Source: Methanomassiliicoccus sp.
Lineage (GTDB): Archaea; Thermoplasmatota; Thermoplasmata; Methanomassiliicoccales; Methanomassiliicoccaceae
Length of the DNA: 35,736 nucleotides
Direction of reading: 5' to 3'
Assembly (NCBI GenBank): GCA_012719175.1
Contig: JAAYAX010000001.1
Span: 1 to 35,736 of the forward strand
The translations under genes were made by a program, and so were the position numbers. Under the pieces are notes generated by a model. That model made no database searches. It was not told the origin of the DNA and saw nothing but the letters and a program-made list of their open reading frames with translations. Below are positions 16,361 through 24,560 of this stretch, piece after piece; within the stretch, counting starts at the first letter, position 1, and every line of letters begins with the position of its first letter.

Positions 16361-16467
16361 CACAATAAACGGCTCTGTTGCCTTGATCCATGCATTGCTG
16401 TCCAATTATATAGCCAGCTTGTGCACGATAAAGACCATCTTCGGCCCCTAGTATAATTCATGGACAA

Positions 16468-16479
16468 TTTAGATATATG
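16468..16479 (+). promoter_or_regulatory. TATA box of the rubredoxin gene
   Basis: TTTAGATATATG predicts a start near 16500. The ribosome binding site GGAGG (16513-16517) then lies 7 bases before the ATG at 16525. The rest of the 200-base spacer after rpoD is AT-rich with no gene recognised. Confidence 0.55.
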
Positions 16480-16524
16480 TTGAAAGAAATCAATAATCAC
16501 CTAGAACAACAGGGAGGATAAAAG

Positions 16525-16707
16525 ATGGAAATGGACAAGTACGTTTGCCCGATCTGTGGATATGTATACGACCCGGAGCAGGGAGACCCCGAGCACGGGA
16601 TCGCCCCCGGAACCGCCTTCGAGGACCTGCCCGAGGATTGGGTCTGCCCATACTGCAACACCCCCGCGAGCAGCATGATGAGCTTCGCCTCGGTCATGGG
16701 CGGCTGA
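16525..16707 (+). CDS. Rubredoxin
   Basis: The 60-residue protein is a one-iron electron carrier of the cytoplasm. The first knuckle is [19 protein letters not shown] (C8, C11) and the second is WVCPYCNTP (C41, C44), with the conserved aromatic and acidic residues between. The second knuckle reads CPYCN where rubredoxins normally have CPxCG, which may slightly alter the site. The C-terminal [12 protein letters not shown] replaces the usual short acidic tail. GGAGG 7 bases upstream fixes the start. In anaerobes rubredoxin often serves oxygen and peroxide reduction. The peroxiredoxin and superoxide dismutase genes lie 6-8 kb away, not in the same unit. Confidence 0.93.
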   Translation: MEMDKYVCPICGYVYDPEQGDPEHGIAPGTAFEDLPEDWVCPYCNTPASSMMSFASVMGG

Positions 16708-16787
16708 ACGTTTACACATCGGTCCACCAGGACCGACAACACCCTTATCCTTTCCACTTTCTATACCGCAGTTCTATCTCTGAGCCA

Positions 16788-19700
16788 TCACATGAAATCG
16801 GTGAGCTTGCACTTCTTTACTTTGTCGGACTGGAACAGGGACCTCATGGACTCCTCTACGATGGCGATGCGCTGCTGGGTGTAGGTGTCCAGCTCGAACT
16901 TCTCGCTGATCTCCTTAGTGATCTCGAGGTACTTCTTCACGCTCTTCTCGTGCACCGTGAGGGTGAGGTTGTTACCGCAGTAGCAATGTCCGCTTAGAGG
17001 GATGCGACGATACTTCTCCCCGCACTTGGTGCATCGCAGCGACTGCGAGGAGAAGGACTTGAGGTTTCCGATCATGTCGGGCAGGAAGTGCTTGGTTATG
17101 ACGCGGTAGACCACGTCCTTGGCGTCCACCGCCCGTATCTTCCGCGCCAGCTCCAGCTGGGCGTTCATCTTGTCGATCATCGTCTCCAGCGTCTTGTATG
17201 CGGACTCTCGCGGCCCCTCGGATATGTCCCCGGTATCATGGGTGAAGCCGAAGCCCTCGTACTGCAGGTTGGAACTGATCCTGCCGGCCACCTGGTCCAT
17301 AATGGAATCTATCTCCTTGGGATGCTTGTACTCCAAGCATGCCTGGTAGAACTCCAAGGGGTACTCCCAAAGCACGTCGATGTTGTGAGCTTCCTTATCG
17401 ATCTCATTGGGGTCGAGCCTGGTGGTGAGGACCAGGGGGGCGTCCATCAGGCCTCCGCGGGTCCGCGGTAGGAAGTCCCGGGAGAAGTTCAGCAGCCCGT
17501 CGAGCAGAAGGATGACGGAGTCCTCGTCCCCATCGGCGTTCCGGCGCTTGGCAGCGTGGAAGAAGGGATGTCCGTAGCCCACGTTAGTTCGGGTGTAGCC
17601 GATGATGCGGCAGAGGATGCCACCCGAGGTGTGAGGAGCTAAACCGATGGTCATCTGCCCGATGAGGTCCCCCCGGGACGAGGCCTTGTAGAATGGGGAG
17701 AGGCCGTAGTACTTCTCCAGCAGGTCATCGATGAAGTTCGCAACCTTCACCAGGTAGTCGCCGCACGATTCTGCGGGAATTATGTCCTGCACTCTGAGCT
17801 CGCACAGCTGTTCCGGTGATGTCAGCTCCGCCCCGAAGACATCCTTGGTATAGCCCAGGGCGATGGCCTTCTCCACGCTCAGGCCGATCTCTCGAGGGCG
17901 GAAGTGAGTGAGGGGGACGTCCGTCATATCATAGCGGATGGTGCCGTCCTTGAACACGAAGATATCATGAACGGCGCGCAGCAGCCCCTTCTCCAGCGCC
18001 TCTGGTGTCTTGTTCTTGGATATCATCCCTTGGACGCCCTTGATCTCCGGGGCGGTGGACACTCCCACTCTGGCCATGGCGCTTTGGAGCAGCTGTGCCA
18101 GGTCGATGCGCTGCACGCTGGGGCGGTTCACCGTGAAGGTGTGGGCCCCGCACTCCGCGCAGGAGCACTGGAAGGTGTTCTTGCCGCACTCCGGGCACTG
18201 CCGCAGCCCCATCTCCGCCTCTACACGAGACTGACCCACGGCGGTGGACACCAGCCGCTGCATGCCTCCGCTCTGCCCCAGGGGGAAGAGGGCGTGGGGT
18301 GGCGGCTTCATCTTCCTCTCCTTGGCCTTCTCCGGCCTGGCCATGCGTGAGCCTATACGCGTCACCGCCCTGGCCCTCACCTCCAGGCCTAGCGCCTGCG
18401 ACACCGCCCGTAGGGAGGGGGAGGAGAACGCCGCCTCGTCCATGGTCCCGGGGTCCTCCAGCACCGTCCGCTCCACTACCTTGGGCCCGTCAACTGCCAG
18501 ACCCAGACCTTCCACCAGAGGAAGGGCGTAATGGTCCAGTGCCACCATCGTGGCGCTGGCCGTGTGCAGCGCTCCCAGGGTCTCCAGGGTGCGCTTGGTG
18601 ATGGGTTCTCTCTTCACCGTGAGCTTGCCGTCCCTCCAGGTACCGGTGGTCAGCACATGCTGCCTCAGCGCCTTCAGTTCGTCCAGGGGGATATCGAACC
18701 AGAAGAGGTTGTACCGGGGGTGGAGAGGCACGCCGCAGGTGCGGGAGATCTCCTTGGCACGTTCGTAACTTGGCTCCTTCCAATCGTCCGGTAGCTGTGA
18801 ACGGGAGGAGAGCTCCACCTTGTACCATTCGGCAGCGTAGGCTCCAGGAGCTAGGAGATGATTGTTCTCCATGAACTCTCCGTAGGCCAGCAATACCTCC
18901 CCCAGGTCCACGACCTCGGCGATTTCGGGCCGGTATTGCTTCGCCTCCTTGCTGGTGTTGGCCTGAACGAGGTCGCCGTTCTTCAGCAGGAGTATGGGGC
19001 CCTCGATGCTGTCGCAAGGTGTTACCGCCCCCGCCTTCCCCGGCCTCTCGATCTTGATCTGCGTGCCCACGGCCAGGAAGTCGTCGAGGGCGATCATGGT
19101 GGCCGGATTGATGGCCAGGGCGGCGAGGCCGGTGGTCCGCCCCCGGCCGTAGCGAAGACGCAGACCACCCAGGCGGGAGGGGTGGGCGATGACCGGACGT
19201 CCGGCCACCATGTCCTTGAGGAACTTGGCGTCGGGGACGATCTTCTTCGCTCCCTTGTCGTCCCCCTTGTCATCATGGCGCTTCTTCCATGCCATGTACT
19301 CATCGATGAACTCCCAGCCGTCGATGCCCAGCTTCTTCACGTGCTTCTGGATCTTGGGAGCCTTGAGGCACATGCCCTCGGCGATGACCAGGCAGGCGCC
19401 GCCGCGGACGCGGTTGGACTCGATGCGCGGCAGGTCCCGGAAGCCGGAGATCTCCATGACCTCCGTGCCCTCGCCGTCCACGCACACCGGGCAGCCACTA
19501 GCGATGATCTCGATCTCCTCGTTACCGGGTGTGTACTGGAGGTGCTGGCACTGCTTGTAGAGGGGGATCTCCTCCTTGAGACGCTGGACCTCGCTGTCGG
19601 TGGGGATGTACTTCCCGATGCCGATCTCCCTACGCACCACGTCCCCGATGAGCACGCTCAGCGCCTGCCCCGTGCCCCCCGCCGCCCTGATGGGCCCGGC

Positions 19701-20132
19701 GAAGGATATGGCGAGATACTCGCTCCCGTCGGAGTTTCGGCCTATGGTCACCCCGGCGATCCCCTCCAGCGGCGCTACCAGTATGCCCTCGGTGAGCACA
19801 GCGAGTCCCACCCGCACCGCCCGATCTATGGCATCCTCGCGGCTCTTGGCGGGCGCGGTGGCCATCTCCTTGGCCAGGAGCAGGGAGACCTCCTCACGGT
19901 TATGGTCCTTGGACAGCTCCCGGATGCGCTCGGCCACGCCCTCCACGTGCCACGCCTCCAGAAGCTTCTCGCAGCGGGAGGCGAGGTCCTCGGCTCGGGG
20001 GATCTCCACGAACACCTCGGGGTCGAGCCCGCGGGAGCGCGCCCTGCGGGCGATGGAGTAGCAGCGGTCCGCCTCCGCGAACATGGTCGCGAAATACTCC
20101 TCCATCGCCTTGCTGCATGCAACACCAGCCAT
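16788..20132 (-). CDS. polC: DNA polymerase D large subunit DP2
   Basis: This is the catalytic subunit of the archaeal replicative polymerase PolD, which pairs with the DP1 exonuclease subunit. At 1114 residues it is the usual size. The catalytic aspartate region AKRRNADGDEDSVILLLDG lies near residue 860. Two zinc-binding regions are visible: CPECGKNTFQCSCAECG near 645 and CTKCGEKYRR with CYCGNN near 1033-1055. Its N-terminus (EEYFATMFAEADRCYSIARRARSRG) is family-typical. No intein interrupts the catalytic region, although inteins are common there. A GGTGGAGGAG purine run precedes the ATG, and a TATA element at 20180-20189 predicts a leader of about 26 bases. DP1 is not in the window. Confidence 0.97.
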   Translation of the reverse strand: MAGVACSKAMEEYFATMFAEADRCYSIARRARSRGLDPEVFVEIPRAEDLASRCEKLLEAWHVEGVAERIRELSKDHNREEVSLLLAKEMATAPAKSREDAIDRAVRVGLAVLTEGILVAPLEGIAGVTIGRNSDGSEYLAISFAGPIRAAGGTGQALSVLIGDVVRREIGIGKYIPTDSEVQRLKEEIPLYKQCQHLQYTPGNEEIEIIASGCPVCVDGEGTEVMEISGFRDLPRIESNRVRGGACLVIAEGMCLKAPKIQKHVKKLGIDGWEFIDEYMAWKKRHDDKGDDKGAKKIVPDAKFLKDMVAGRPVIAHPSRLGGLRLRYGRGRTTGLAALAINPATMIALDDFLAVGTQIKIERPGKAGAVTPCDSIEGPILLLKNGDLVQANTSKEAKQYRPEIAEVVDLGEVLLAYGEFMENNHLLAPGAYAAEWYKVELSSRSQLPDDWKEPSYERAKEISRTCGVPLHPRYNLFWFDIPLDELKALRQHVLTTGTWRDGKLTVKREPITKRTLETLGALHTASATMVALDHYALPLVEGLGLAVDGPKVVERTVLEDPGTMDEAAFSSPSLRAVSQALGLEVRARAVTRIGSRMARPEKAKERKMKPPPHALFPLGQSGGMQRLVSTAVGQSRVEAEMGLRQCPECGKNTFQCSCAECGAHTFTVNRPSVQRIDLAQLLQSAMARVGVSTAPEIKGVQGMISKNKTPEALEKGLLRAVHDIFVFKDGTIRYDMTDVPLTHFRPREIGLSVEKAIALGYTKDVFGAELTSPEQLCELRVQDIIPAESCGDYLVKVANFIDDLLEKYYGLSPFYKASSRGDLIGQMTIGLAPHTSGGILCRIIGYTRTNVGYGHPFFHAAKRRNADGDEDSVILLLDGLLNFSRDFLPRTRGGLMDAPLVLTTRLDPNEIDKEAHNIDVLWEYPLEFYQACLEYKHPKEIDSIMDQVAGRISSNLQYEGFGFTHDTGDISEGPRESAYKTLETMIDKMNAQLELARKIRAVDAKDVVYRVITKHFLPDMIGNLKSFSSQSLRCTKCGEKYRRIPLSGHCYCGNNLTLTVHEKSVKKYLEITKEISEKFELDTYTQQRIAIVEESMRSLFQSDKVKKCKLTDFM

Positions 20133-20179
20133 AGCTCTCCTGCTCCTCCACCCGATGAACGCTTGTAGCCTCAGGTAGA

Positions 20180-20189
20180 AGATAAACTA
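20180..20189 (-). promoter_or_regulatory. TATA box of the PolD large-subunit gene
   Basis: The minus strand reads TAGTTTATCT, about 50 bases before the ATG at 20132. The resulting short leader contains a strong GGAGGAG ribosome binding site. Confidence 0.4.
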
Positions 20190-20224
20190 CACGCTCGCTA
20201 ACTGACAATTGGGAATGTCCGGGC

Positions 20225-21220
20225 CTATGTGGGCAGCTTGTCGGGATCGGTGACGCGCTGCGAGCGCAGGACCGCCTCCACGTTCTTCATGAGATCGTCC
20301 ACACCCTCGCCTGTGAGCGCGGATATCCTCGGACGGCCGGTGGGCTTCCCCTCCAGGTCGGCCTTGTTCTCCACCTCGATGAACGGCACGTCCGGAAAGT
20401 TGCTCCTGATGGACTCCAGAAGGGCGAGCTGGCGATCGATGGTGTACCCGCAGGTCTCCGAGGGATCGATGATGAACACGATGACGTCCGCCAGGTAGCG
20501 CAGGGCCAGGACCGCCTGCAGCTCGATGGCGTTGCGCTTCTCCAGCTCCCGGTCCAGCAGCCCCGGGGTATCGATGACCTGGTAGGTGCGCCAACCGCTC
20601 TTCATGTGCCCGATGACAACGCCCTTGGTGGTGAAAGGGTAGGGAGCAATGGCCGGCTTGGCCGAGGACACTCGCTCTACCAACTGGCTCTTCCCCACGT
20701 TGGGGTATCCGGCGATAACTATGGTCTCCACGGCGGTGTCGATGGCGGGCAGATGCCGGAGCATGTCCCTGGCCTTCTGGCAGAACAACAGGTCCGCGTC
20801 CACCCTGTTCACCACCGAGGAGAACCTTCCATAGAACTCTCGGGTGGCCTTCGCCACCTCATCGATGGAGGGCGCCTTGCGCACCCTCAGAAGGTACTTC
20901 CTCTGCAGGTCGGAGCACTTCTCTGCGCACCACGATATGTTCGCCAAAGCCCGCTTGAGCTTGTCGTGCCCTATTATGACGTCGATGAGCTGGGAGTAGA
21001 ACTCGTCCTCCCGCTCCATCTTGGGGAAAGCCCGCACGTACTTCAGCAGCGTGGTGGTGGTCATGTCCCCTATCCCTGTGATCTTCGCTATGTTGGTCTT
21101 CTTCACGTGATCGAATGGAGCGGCACCGTTGACCTCGGCCCGGGAAGCGCGGGCGTAGGCTCGGTCCAGCAGCTCCTGGGATGTCATGATGGTGGGGATC
21201 TGTCGCTTCCAATTCTGCAT
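20225..21220 (-). CDS. NOG1-like GTPase
   Basis: The 331-residue protein is a TRAFAC-class GTPase of the NOG1/Obg group; eukaryotic NOG1 acts in large-subunit ribosome assembly. An N-terminal helical domain of about 165 residues precedes the G domain. The motifs are complete: G1 GYPNVGKS (171-178), G2 in PFTTKG (196-200), G3 DTPG (217-220) and G4 NKAD (in EVENKADLEG), with a G5-like SALTGEG. Archaeal members end after the G domain as this one does. The ATG at 21220 is about 26 bases from the shared TATA element at 21243-21249, so the transcript is probably leaderless. The PolD gene lies downstream on the same strand but has its own promoter. Confidence 0.93.
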   Translation of the reverse strand: MQNWKRQIPTIMTSQELLDRAYARASRAEVNGAAPFDHVKKTNIAKITGIGDMTTTTLLKYVRAFPKMEREDEFYSQLIDVIIGHDKLKRALANISWCAEKCSDLQRKYLLRVRKAPSIDEVAKATREFYGRFSSVVNRVDADLLFCQKARDMLRHLPAIDTAVETIVIAGYPNVGKSQLVERVSSAKPAIAPYPFTTKGVVIGHMKSGWRTYQVIDTPGLLDRELEKRNAIELQAVLALRYLADVIVFIIDPSETCGYTIDRQLALLESIRSNFPDVPFIEVENKADLEGKPTGRPRISALTGEGVDDLMKNVEAVLRSQRVTDPDKLPT

Positions 21221-21242
21221 GTGCGAGCATATAGGGAGGAAG

Positions 21243-21249
21243 TTATTAA
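21243..21249. promoter_or_regulatory. Shared bidirectional TATA element (NOG1 gene and HTH-Nudix gene)
   Basis: TTATTAA on the plus strand is TTAATAA on the minus strand. Its centre is about 26 bases from the NOG1 ATG (21220, minus) and about 29 from the HTH-Nudix ATG (21275, plus). No other AT-rich box exists in the 54-base spacer, so one element appears to serve both genes. Confidence 0.55.
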
Positions 21250-21274
21250 GCTATCACTTGGCCATGGAAGGGGG

Positions 21275-21994
21275 ATGAGCCGAGGGGTAAAGTGCCAGGT
21301 CTGGATAACCGAGGAGGGTCACCCCGTTTTGGGGGAGGAAGGGGCGGAGCTGCTCGCCGGAGTGCGCGAGAAGAGCAATCTCTCGCCGGTGGCCGAGGCC
21401 ATGGGTATGACCTTTCTGGAGGCACGTGAGCTCCTCAGCGGCATCGAGGAGGCCGCCGGACATAAGGTGGTGTTCACGATGCGGGGCACGGAAGGCTCCG
21501 TGACCGTTCTCACCCCTGAGGGCGAGGCGCTGCTCGATGAGTACAATAACAAGAAGAGGCGCGTGGAGGAGCAGCTGGAGCGCATGTTCCGGAATCCTAC
21601 CCTGACCGCCGACGGCATCATCCTGGTGGATGGCCGCTTAGTGCTCATAAAGAGGGGGAACGAGCCCGGGAAGGGGAGGTACGCCCTCCCCGGGGGCTTC
21701 GTGGAATACGGGGAGAGGCTGGAGGACTGCGCCGTGCGCGAGGTGCTCGAGGAGACCGGCCTGCGCACCGAGCCCCTGGACCTGGTGGGCATGTATTCCG
21801 ATCCCCATCGCGATCCCCGGGGGCACCTCGTCAGTGCCGTGTTCCACCTTCATAGGGTGGGAGGAGAGCTCAGGGCGGGTGACGATGCCCAGTCAGTGGA
21901 GCTTTTCGACCTGGACCGGCTTCCGTCCCTAGCCTTCGATCATGCGAGGATCATCTCGGATTTCATGCGCTCTAAGTACCGTTTCGGGCGATGA
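21275..21994 (+). CDS. ModE-like winged helix fused to Nudix hydrolase
   Basis: The 239-residue protein has two domains. Residues about 15-90 resemble the ModE N-terminal winged helix (EEGAELLAGVREKSNLSPVA, then AEAMGMTFLEARELLSGIEEA), a DNA-binding fold. Residues about 105-235 are a Nudix hydrolase with a complete box, G141-x5-E147-x7-R155-E-V-L-E-E-T-G162-L, and the ADP-ribose-pyrophosphatase-like start TADGIILVDGRLVLIKRG. It may be a metabolite-sensing regulator, an active pyrophosphohydrolase, or both; intact Nudix residues suggest activity. The frame stays open far upstream, but that part is antisense to the NOG1 gene. ATG 21275 is set by the TATA spacing and the domain start. Confidence 0.85.
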   Translation: MSRGVKCQVWITEEGHPVLGEEGAELLAGVREKSNLSPVAEAMGMTFLEARELLSGIEEAAGHKVVFTMRGTEGSVTVLTPEGEALLDEYNNKKRRVEEQLERMFRNPTLTADGIILVDGRLVLIKRGNEPGKGRYALPGGFVEYGERLEDCAVREVLEETGLRTEPLDLVGMYSDPHRDPRGHLVSAVFHLHRVGGELRAGDDAQSVELFDLDRLPSLAFDHARIISDFMRSKYRFGR

Positions 21995-22062
21995 ATGCCT
22001 GCGGTCGCCATGCAATAATGGGTCAGTAACCTTTTTTAGCCCAGGGGGACGTTTATCGAGGT

Positions 22063-22503
22063 ATGCTCCAAGAGGACCTGGACTCTCGCATTCTCCGCAT
22101 GCTTCAACGCAATGGGAAGCTCACCTACGAGGAGATCGGGGCCATGGTCGACCGTTCCCCCTCAACCATACGCGACCGCATACGGAAGCTGGAGGAGGAG
22201 AAGAAGATCCTGGGGTACTCGGCCATCGTGAACCAGGAGAAGATGGGCATCAACGCCGACGCCTATGTCTCCGCGGACGTGGCCCCGGACCGGTCCCAGA
22301 ACGCCATGGCAGTGCTGTTCTCGATGGATAACGTGTCCGAGATCCTTCGGGTCACCGGGGAGCGGCGCATCATGTTCCGCATCCGAGCTGCCAGCAACGG
22401 CGAGCTCATCGAAATCATAGACCGCAAGATCCGGCCTCTGGGATTCCAGAACATCGAGGTGACCTTGGTCCTGGAGCATGTGGTCCGATATCCTGGCCTA
22501 TAG
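22063..22503 (+). CDS. Lrp/AsnC family transcriptional regulator
   Basis: The 146-residue protein has the standard Lrp layout: an N-terminal helix-turn-helix (LDSRILRMLQRNGKLTYEEI, with AMVDRSPSTIRDRIRKLEEE) and a C-terminal ligand-binding RAM domain from about residue 60. These proteins form dimers and octamers and respond to amino acids or related metabolites. A weak T-rich TATA-like element (CTTTTTTAGC) lies about 30 bases upstream. Its last codons overlap the convergent MEDS gene by 6 bases. Target genes cannot be inferred; the divergently placed HTH-Nudix gene ends 68 bases upstream on the same strand. Confidence 0.9.
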   Translation: MLQEDLDSRILRMLQRNGKLTYEEIGAMVDRSPSTIRDRIRKLEEEKKILGYSAIVNQEKMGINADAYVSADVAPDRSQNAMAVLFSMDNVSEILRVTGERRIMFRIRAASNGELIEIIDRKIRPLGFQNIEVTLVLEHVVRYPGL

Positions 22504-23175
22504 GTTGTCGATGTTGGCGGTCTCCGAGGTCCACGTCAATTCCACGTTGCCCCGGCCGCGCGGCGATCTCCCCATGGTGCTGTTGGCCACCAACCAGAAC
22601 TGACGTGAGAGCTTTCCATCCTCCAGAACCAGCTGGTTAGCTCGCATAACCCGCTCCAGCTGTTGGGAGGTCAGCTCCGAGGCCTTGTACTGCCATATCA
22701 GCGTGAGGTTCGACGGCAAGCCAGACAGAGGCAGGGTGGACTGATATACGATGTGCGCCTCGAAGTCATCCGGCTCGTCCTTGAGCCACTCCAGGTCCCA
22801 GATGGTCACCAGACCTCTGTAGCCTTCGCTCAACGCTCTATCACGTTCGACGCTTATGACGTCCTTGAGGGCTTCCGGCCGGAACCTTCCGGACGCGTAG
22901 AACGGCCGCCTGGCCGGTACGATGATGAATCGTCCCTCGTCCATTGCTGCATCCAGAACACGGGAGCGCGACTGCTTGGGGTCATCGTCCCAGCGATCGC
23001 TGATCATAACCAACCGCGACTCGTCGTCCATCCAATTGAGGGCATCGATGATGACCCGGCCCTGGTCTGCCTTGGAATGATAGATGTGAGCGGCTTGGTC
23101 CCCTATGCGGAGGTCGTCGTACCATTTCCTAGCGGTCAACATCTCATCCCCTTGGAAGCGTTCATCGGTCACCAC
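22498..23175 (-). CDS. Stand-alone MEDS-domain protein (DcmR-like sensory domain)
   Basis: The 225-residue protein resembles the MEDS domain, a sensory module first described in methanogens and methylotrophs (DcmR) and often joined to histidine kinases or HTH domains. The near-N-terminal GDQAAHIYHSKADQGRVIIDALNWMDDESRLVMISDRW holds the characteristic histidine and the RecA/DUF-like strand. Then come a substrate-like loop (IIVPARRPFYASGRF) and the C-terminal TLIWQYKASELTSQQLERVMRANQLVLEDG, typical of the family. No kinase, HTH or membrane segment is attached. The GTG start at 23175 overlaps the end of the superoxide dismutase gene by 14 bases; an ATG at 23142 with GGGGATGAG just before it is an alternative. 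Position suggests co-expression with SOD. Confidence 0.75.
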   Translation of the reverse strand: MVTDERFQGDEMLTARKWYDDLRIGDQAAHIYHSKADQGRVIIDALNWMDDESRLVMISDRWDDDPKQSRSRVLDAAMDEGRFIIVPARRPFYASGRFRPEALKDVISVERDRALSEGYRGLVTIWDLEWLKDEPDDFEAHIVYQSTLPLSGLPSNLTLIWQYKASELTSQQLERVMRANQLVLEDGKLSRQFWLVANSTMGRSPRGRGNVELTWTSETANIDNL

Positions 23176-23791
23176 TCAGTATCTTCTCCAGGCGTTGGTC
23201 TACCGCACCCCAGTTGACAACGTTCCAGAAGCCGGCGGTATAACGGGCCTTCTCGTTCTTGTAGTCCAGATAGTACGCGTGCTCCCACACGTCCATGACC
23301 AGGAGGATGCGTTGACCGGGCACCACGAAGAGGTGGTGGTCCTTGATCTGGGTTATGAGCGGACGATGGGTATGCATGCAGAAGGTGAGCACGGCCCAGC
23401 CAGAGGACTCGACAGCGTTGGCGGTCTCCGAGAACTCCTTCATGAACCGCTCATAGCTCCCGAACTCCTTGTTCAGGACATCGCCTATGCGTCCGCCAGG
23501 GGTCCCCCCGCCGCCGGAGGAGGTAGGGGCCATGTTCTCCCAATAGAGCGAGTGCAGGATGTGACCACCGACGTTGAACGCCAGTGCTTGGGGCTCGCAC
23601 CTCATGTTCAGAACCGTACCGTCGCTGCGGGCCTTCTCCAGCTTCTCCAGCAAGGCATTGGCCTGATTGACGTACTTCTGATGATGACCATCATGGTGTA
23701 TCTTGAGCAGCGCTTCGGACAAGAAGGGCGACAGGTCCCCATATCCATATGGCAGTGCGGGCAGGGAGTATCTCATACTATTATCCACCAT
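23162..23791 (-). CDS. sod: Superoxide dismutase (Fe/Mn family)
   Basis: The enzyme converts superoxide to oxygen and hydrogen peroxide in the cytoplasm. From ATG 23791 it has 209 residues. The four metal ligands are visible: H32 (IHHDGHH), H80 (GGHILHSLYW), and the aspartate and histidine of MDVWEHAYYLDYKN. The residue four before H80 is glycine (G76), as in manganese or cambialistic enzymes, so metal choice is not settled. The open frame continues to 23899, but the TATA box at 23821-23830 predicts transcription from about 23798, which excludes that extension; ATG 23776 is another candidate. It lies directly downstream of peroxiredoxin, which would remove the peroxide it makes, and overlaps the MEDS gene. 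Confidence 0.94.
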   Translation of the reverse strand: MVDNSMRYSLPALPYGYGDLSPFLSEALLKIHHDGHHQKYVNQANALLEKLEKARSDGTVLNMRCEPQALAFNVGGHILHSLYWENMAPTSSGGGGTPGGRIGDVLNKEFGSYERFMKEFSETANAVESSGWAVLTFCMHTHRPLITQIKDHHLFVVPGQRILLVMDVWEHAYYLDYKNEKARYTAGFWNVVNWGAVDQRLEKILSGDR

Positions 23792-23820
23792 GATATCTGC
23801 CAATAGCTCAGAGCTTCCCG

Positions 23821-23830
23821 TATATTTAGT
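23821..23830 (-). promoter_or_regulatory. TATA box of the superoxide dismutase gene
   Basis: The minus strand reads ACTAAATATA, a strong match about 30-35 bases before the ATG at 23791. It abuts the T-rich terminator of the upstream peroxiredoxin gene. Confidence 0.6.
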
Positions 23831-23836
23831 TTTTCT

Positions 23837-23852
23837 AAAAAAAGTAGAAAAA
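23837..23852 (-). terminator. T-rich terminator after peroxiredoxin
   Basis: On the minus strand two T runs (TTTTTCTAC and TTTTTTTAG) follow the peroxiredoxin stop by about 20 bases. Archaeal termination at this kind of U-rich sequence is expected. The sod TATA box begins 7 bases further on. Confidence 0.6.
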
Positions 23853-23871
23853 GGGGTCCGTCCAGGACCGT

Positions 23872-24531
23872 TCACAGGGAGCGGTAGCAGAACCACCAAT
23901 CGTAGTTGTCATACGTCTTCTTCCTCTCCTTGGCTGTGGCCTCGTCGGCCGCTGACCTCACTATCACCTTATCGCCCAGAAGCTCGTTCTTGGGCCAGTT
24001 GGCGGGCATGGCCACGTTGTTGGCGTCCGAGACCTGGAGAGCCTTCAGGGCGCGGAGGATCTCCTCCATGTTGCGCCCGACCTCCTGGGGGTAGTATATT
24101 ATGAGCCTTATCACACCCTTGTCGTCCACTATGAACACCGAACGCACGGTGTTGCTTCCCTTGCCCGGATGCACCATACCAAGCCGGGTCGCCACCGTCC
24201 CCAGGGCATCGGCGATTATCGGAAAGGGGACCTCCACATCCAGGTTCTCATTGATCCATTCCACCCACTTAATATGAGAGTGCACTTGGTCAATAGAGAG
24301 GCCGATCAGGTCGGTGTTGAGCTTATTGAAATCATCGCTCATCTTCGTGAAGCTGTAGAACTCCGTGGTACAGACTGGCGTGAAGTCCCCGGGGTGGCTG
24401 AACAATATGAACCATTTCCCGGCCTTGTCCTCGGGCAATGTCATCTTACCGTGAGTCGTCCATACCTCCATGTGCGGGAACATGTCCCCGATCAATGTGG
24501 TCTCCCTTTCAGCATCTTTCGATTCTACCAT
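23872..24531 (-). CDS. Peroxiredoxin (Prx6-type)
   Basis: The enzyme reduces hydrogen peroxide and organic peroxides. At 219 residues it matches archaeal Prx6-type peroxiredoxins. The peroxidatic cysteine is C54 in FTPVCTTEF, preceded by the FSHPGDF strand. The second conserved block [21 protein letters not shown] and the C-terminal WWFCYRSL with C215 (a possible resolving cysteine) are present. There is no signal peptide. It precedes sod on the same strand, separated by a T-rich terminator and the sod promoter, so the two are neighbours with separate promoters rather than a strict operon. Two short inverted repeats upstream could carry regulation. Confidence 0.95.
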   Translation of the reverse strand: MVESKDAERETTLIGDMFPHMEVWTTHGKMTLPEDKAGKWFILFSHPGDFTPVCTTEFYSFTKMSDDFNKLNTDLIGLSIDQVHSHIKWVEWINENLDVEVPFPIIADALGTVATRLGMVHPGKGSNTVRSVFIVDDKGVIRLIIYYPQEVGRNMEEILRALKALQVSDANNVAMPANWPKNELLGDKVIVRSAADEATAKERKKTYDNYDWWFCYRSL

Positions 24532-24560
24532 ATTCTCACCTTACCTAATTTGGAGGGCAT

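Noticed and set aside
16788-20132. Intein in the PolD large subunit
   Set aside because: The catalytic region is continuous and the length is normal; no splicing-domain motifs were seen.
18858-20168. A 436-codon plus-strand open frame inside the PolD gene
   Set aside because: It mirrors the conserved DP2 coding sequence and encodes no recognisable protein.
20606-21274. Long upstream extension of the HTH-Nudix frame
   Set aside because: It is antisense to the NOG1 GTPase; the TATA spacing and domain start place the real ATG at 21275.
23792-23899. 36-residue N-terminal extension of superoxide dismutase
   Set aside because: It runs through the sod TATA box and the peroxiredoxin terminator and would have to be transcribed from upstream; family members start near MRYSLPALPYG.
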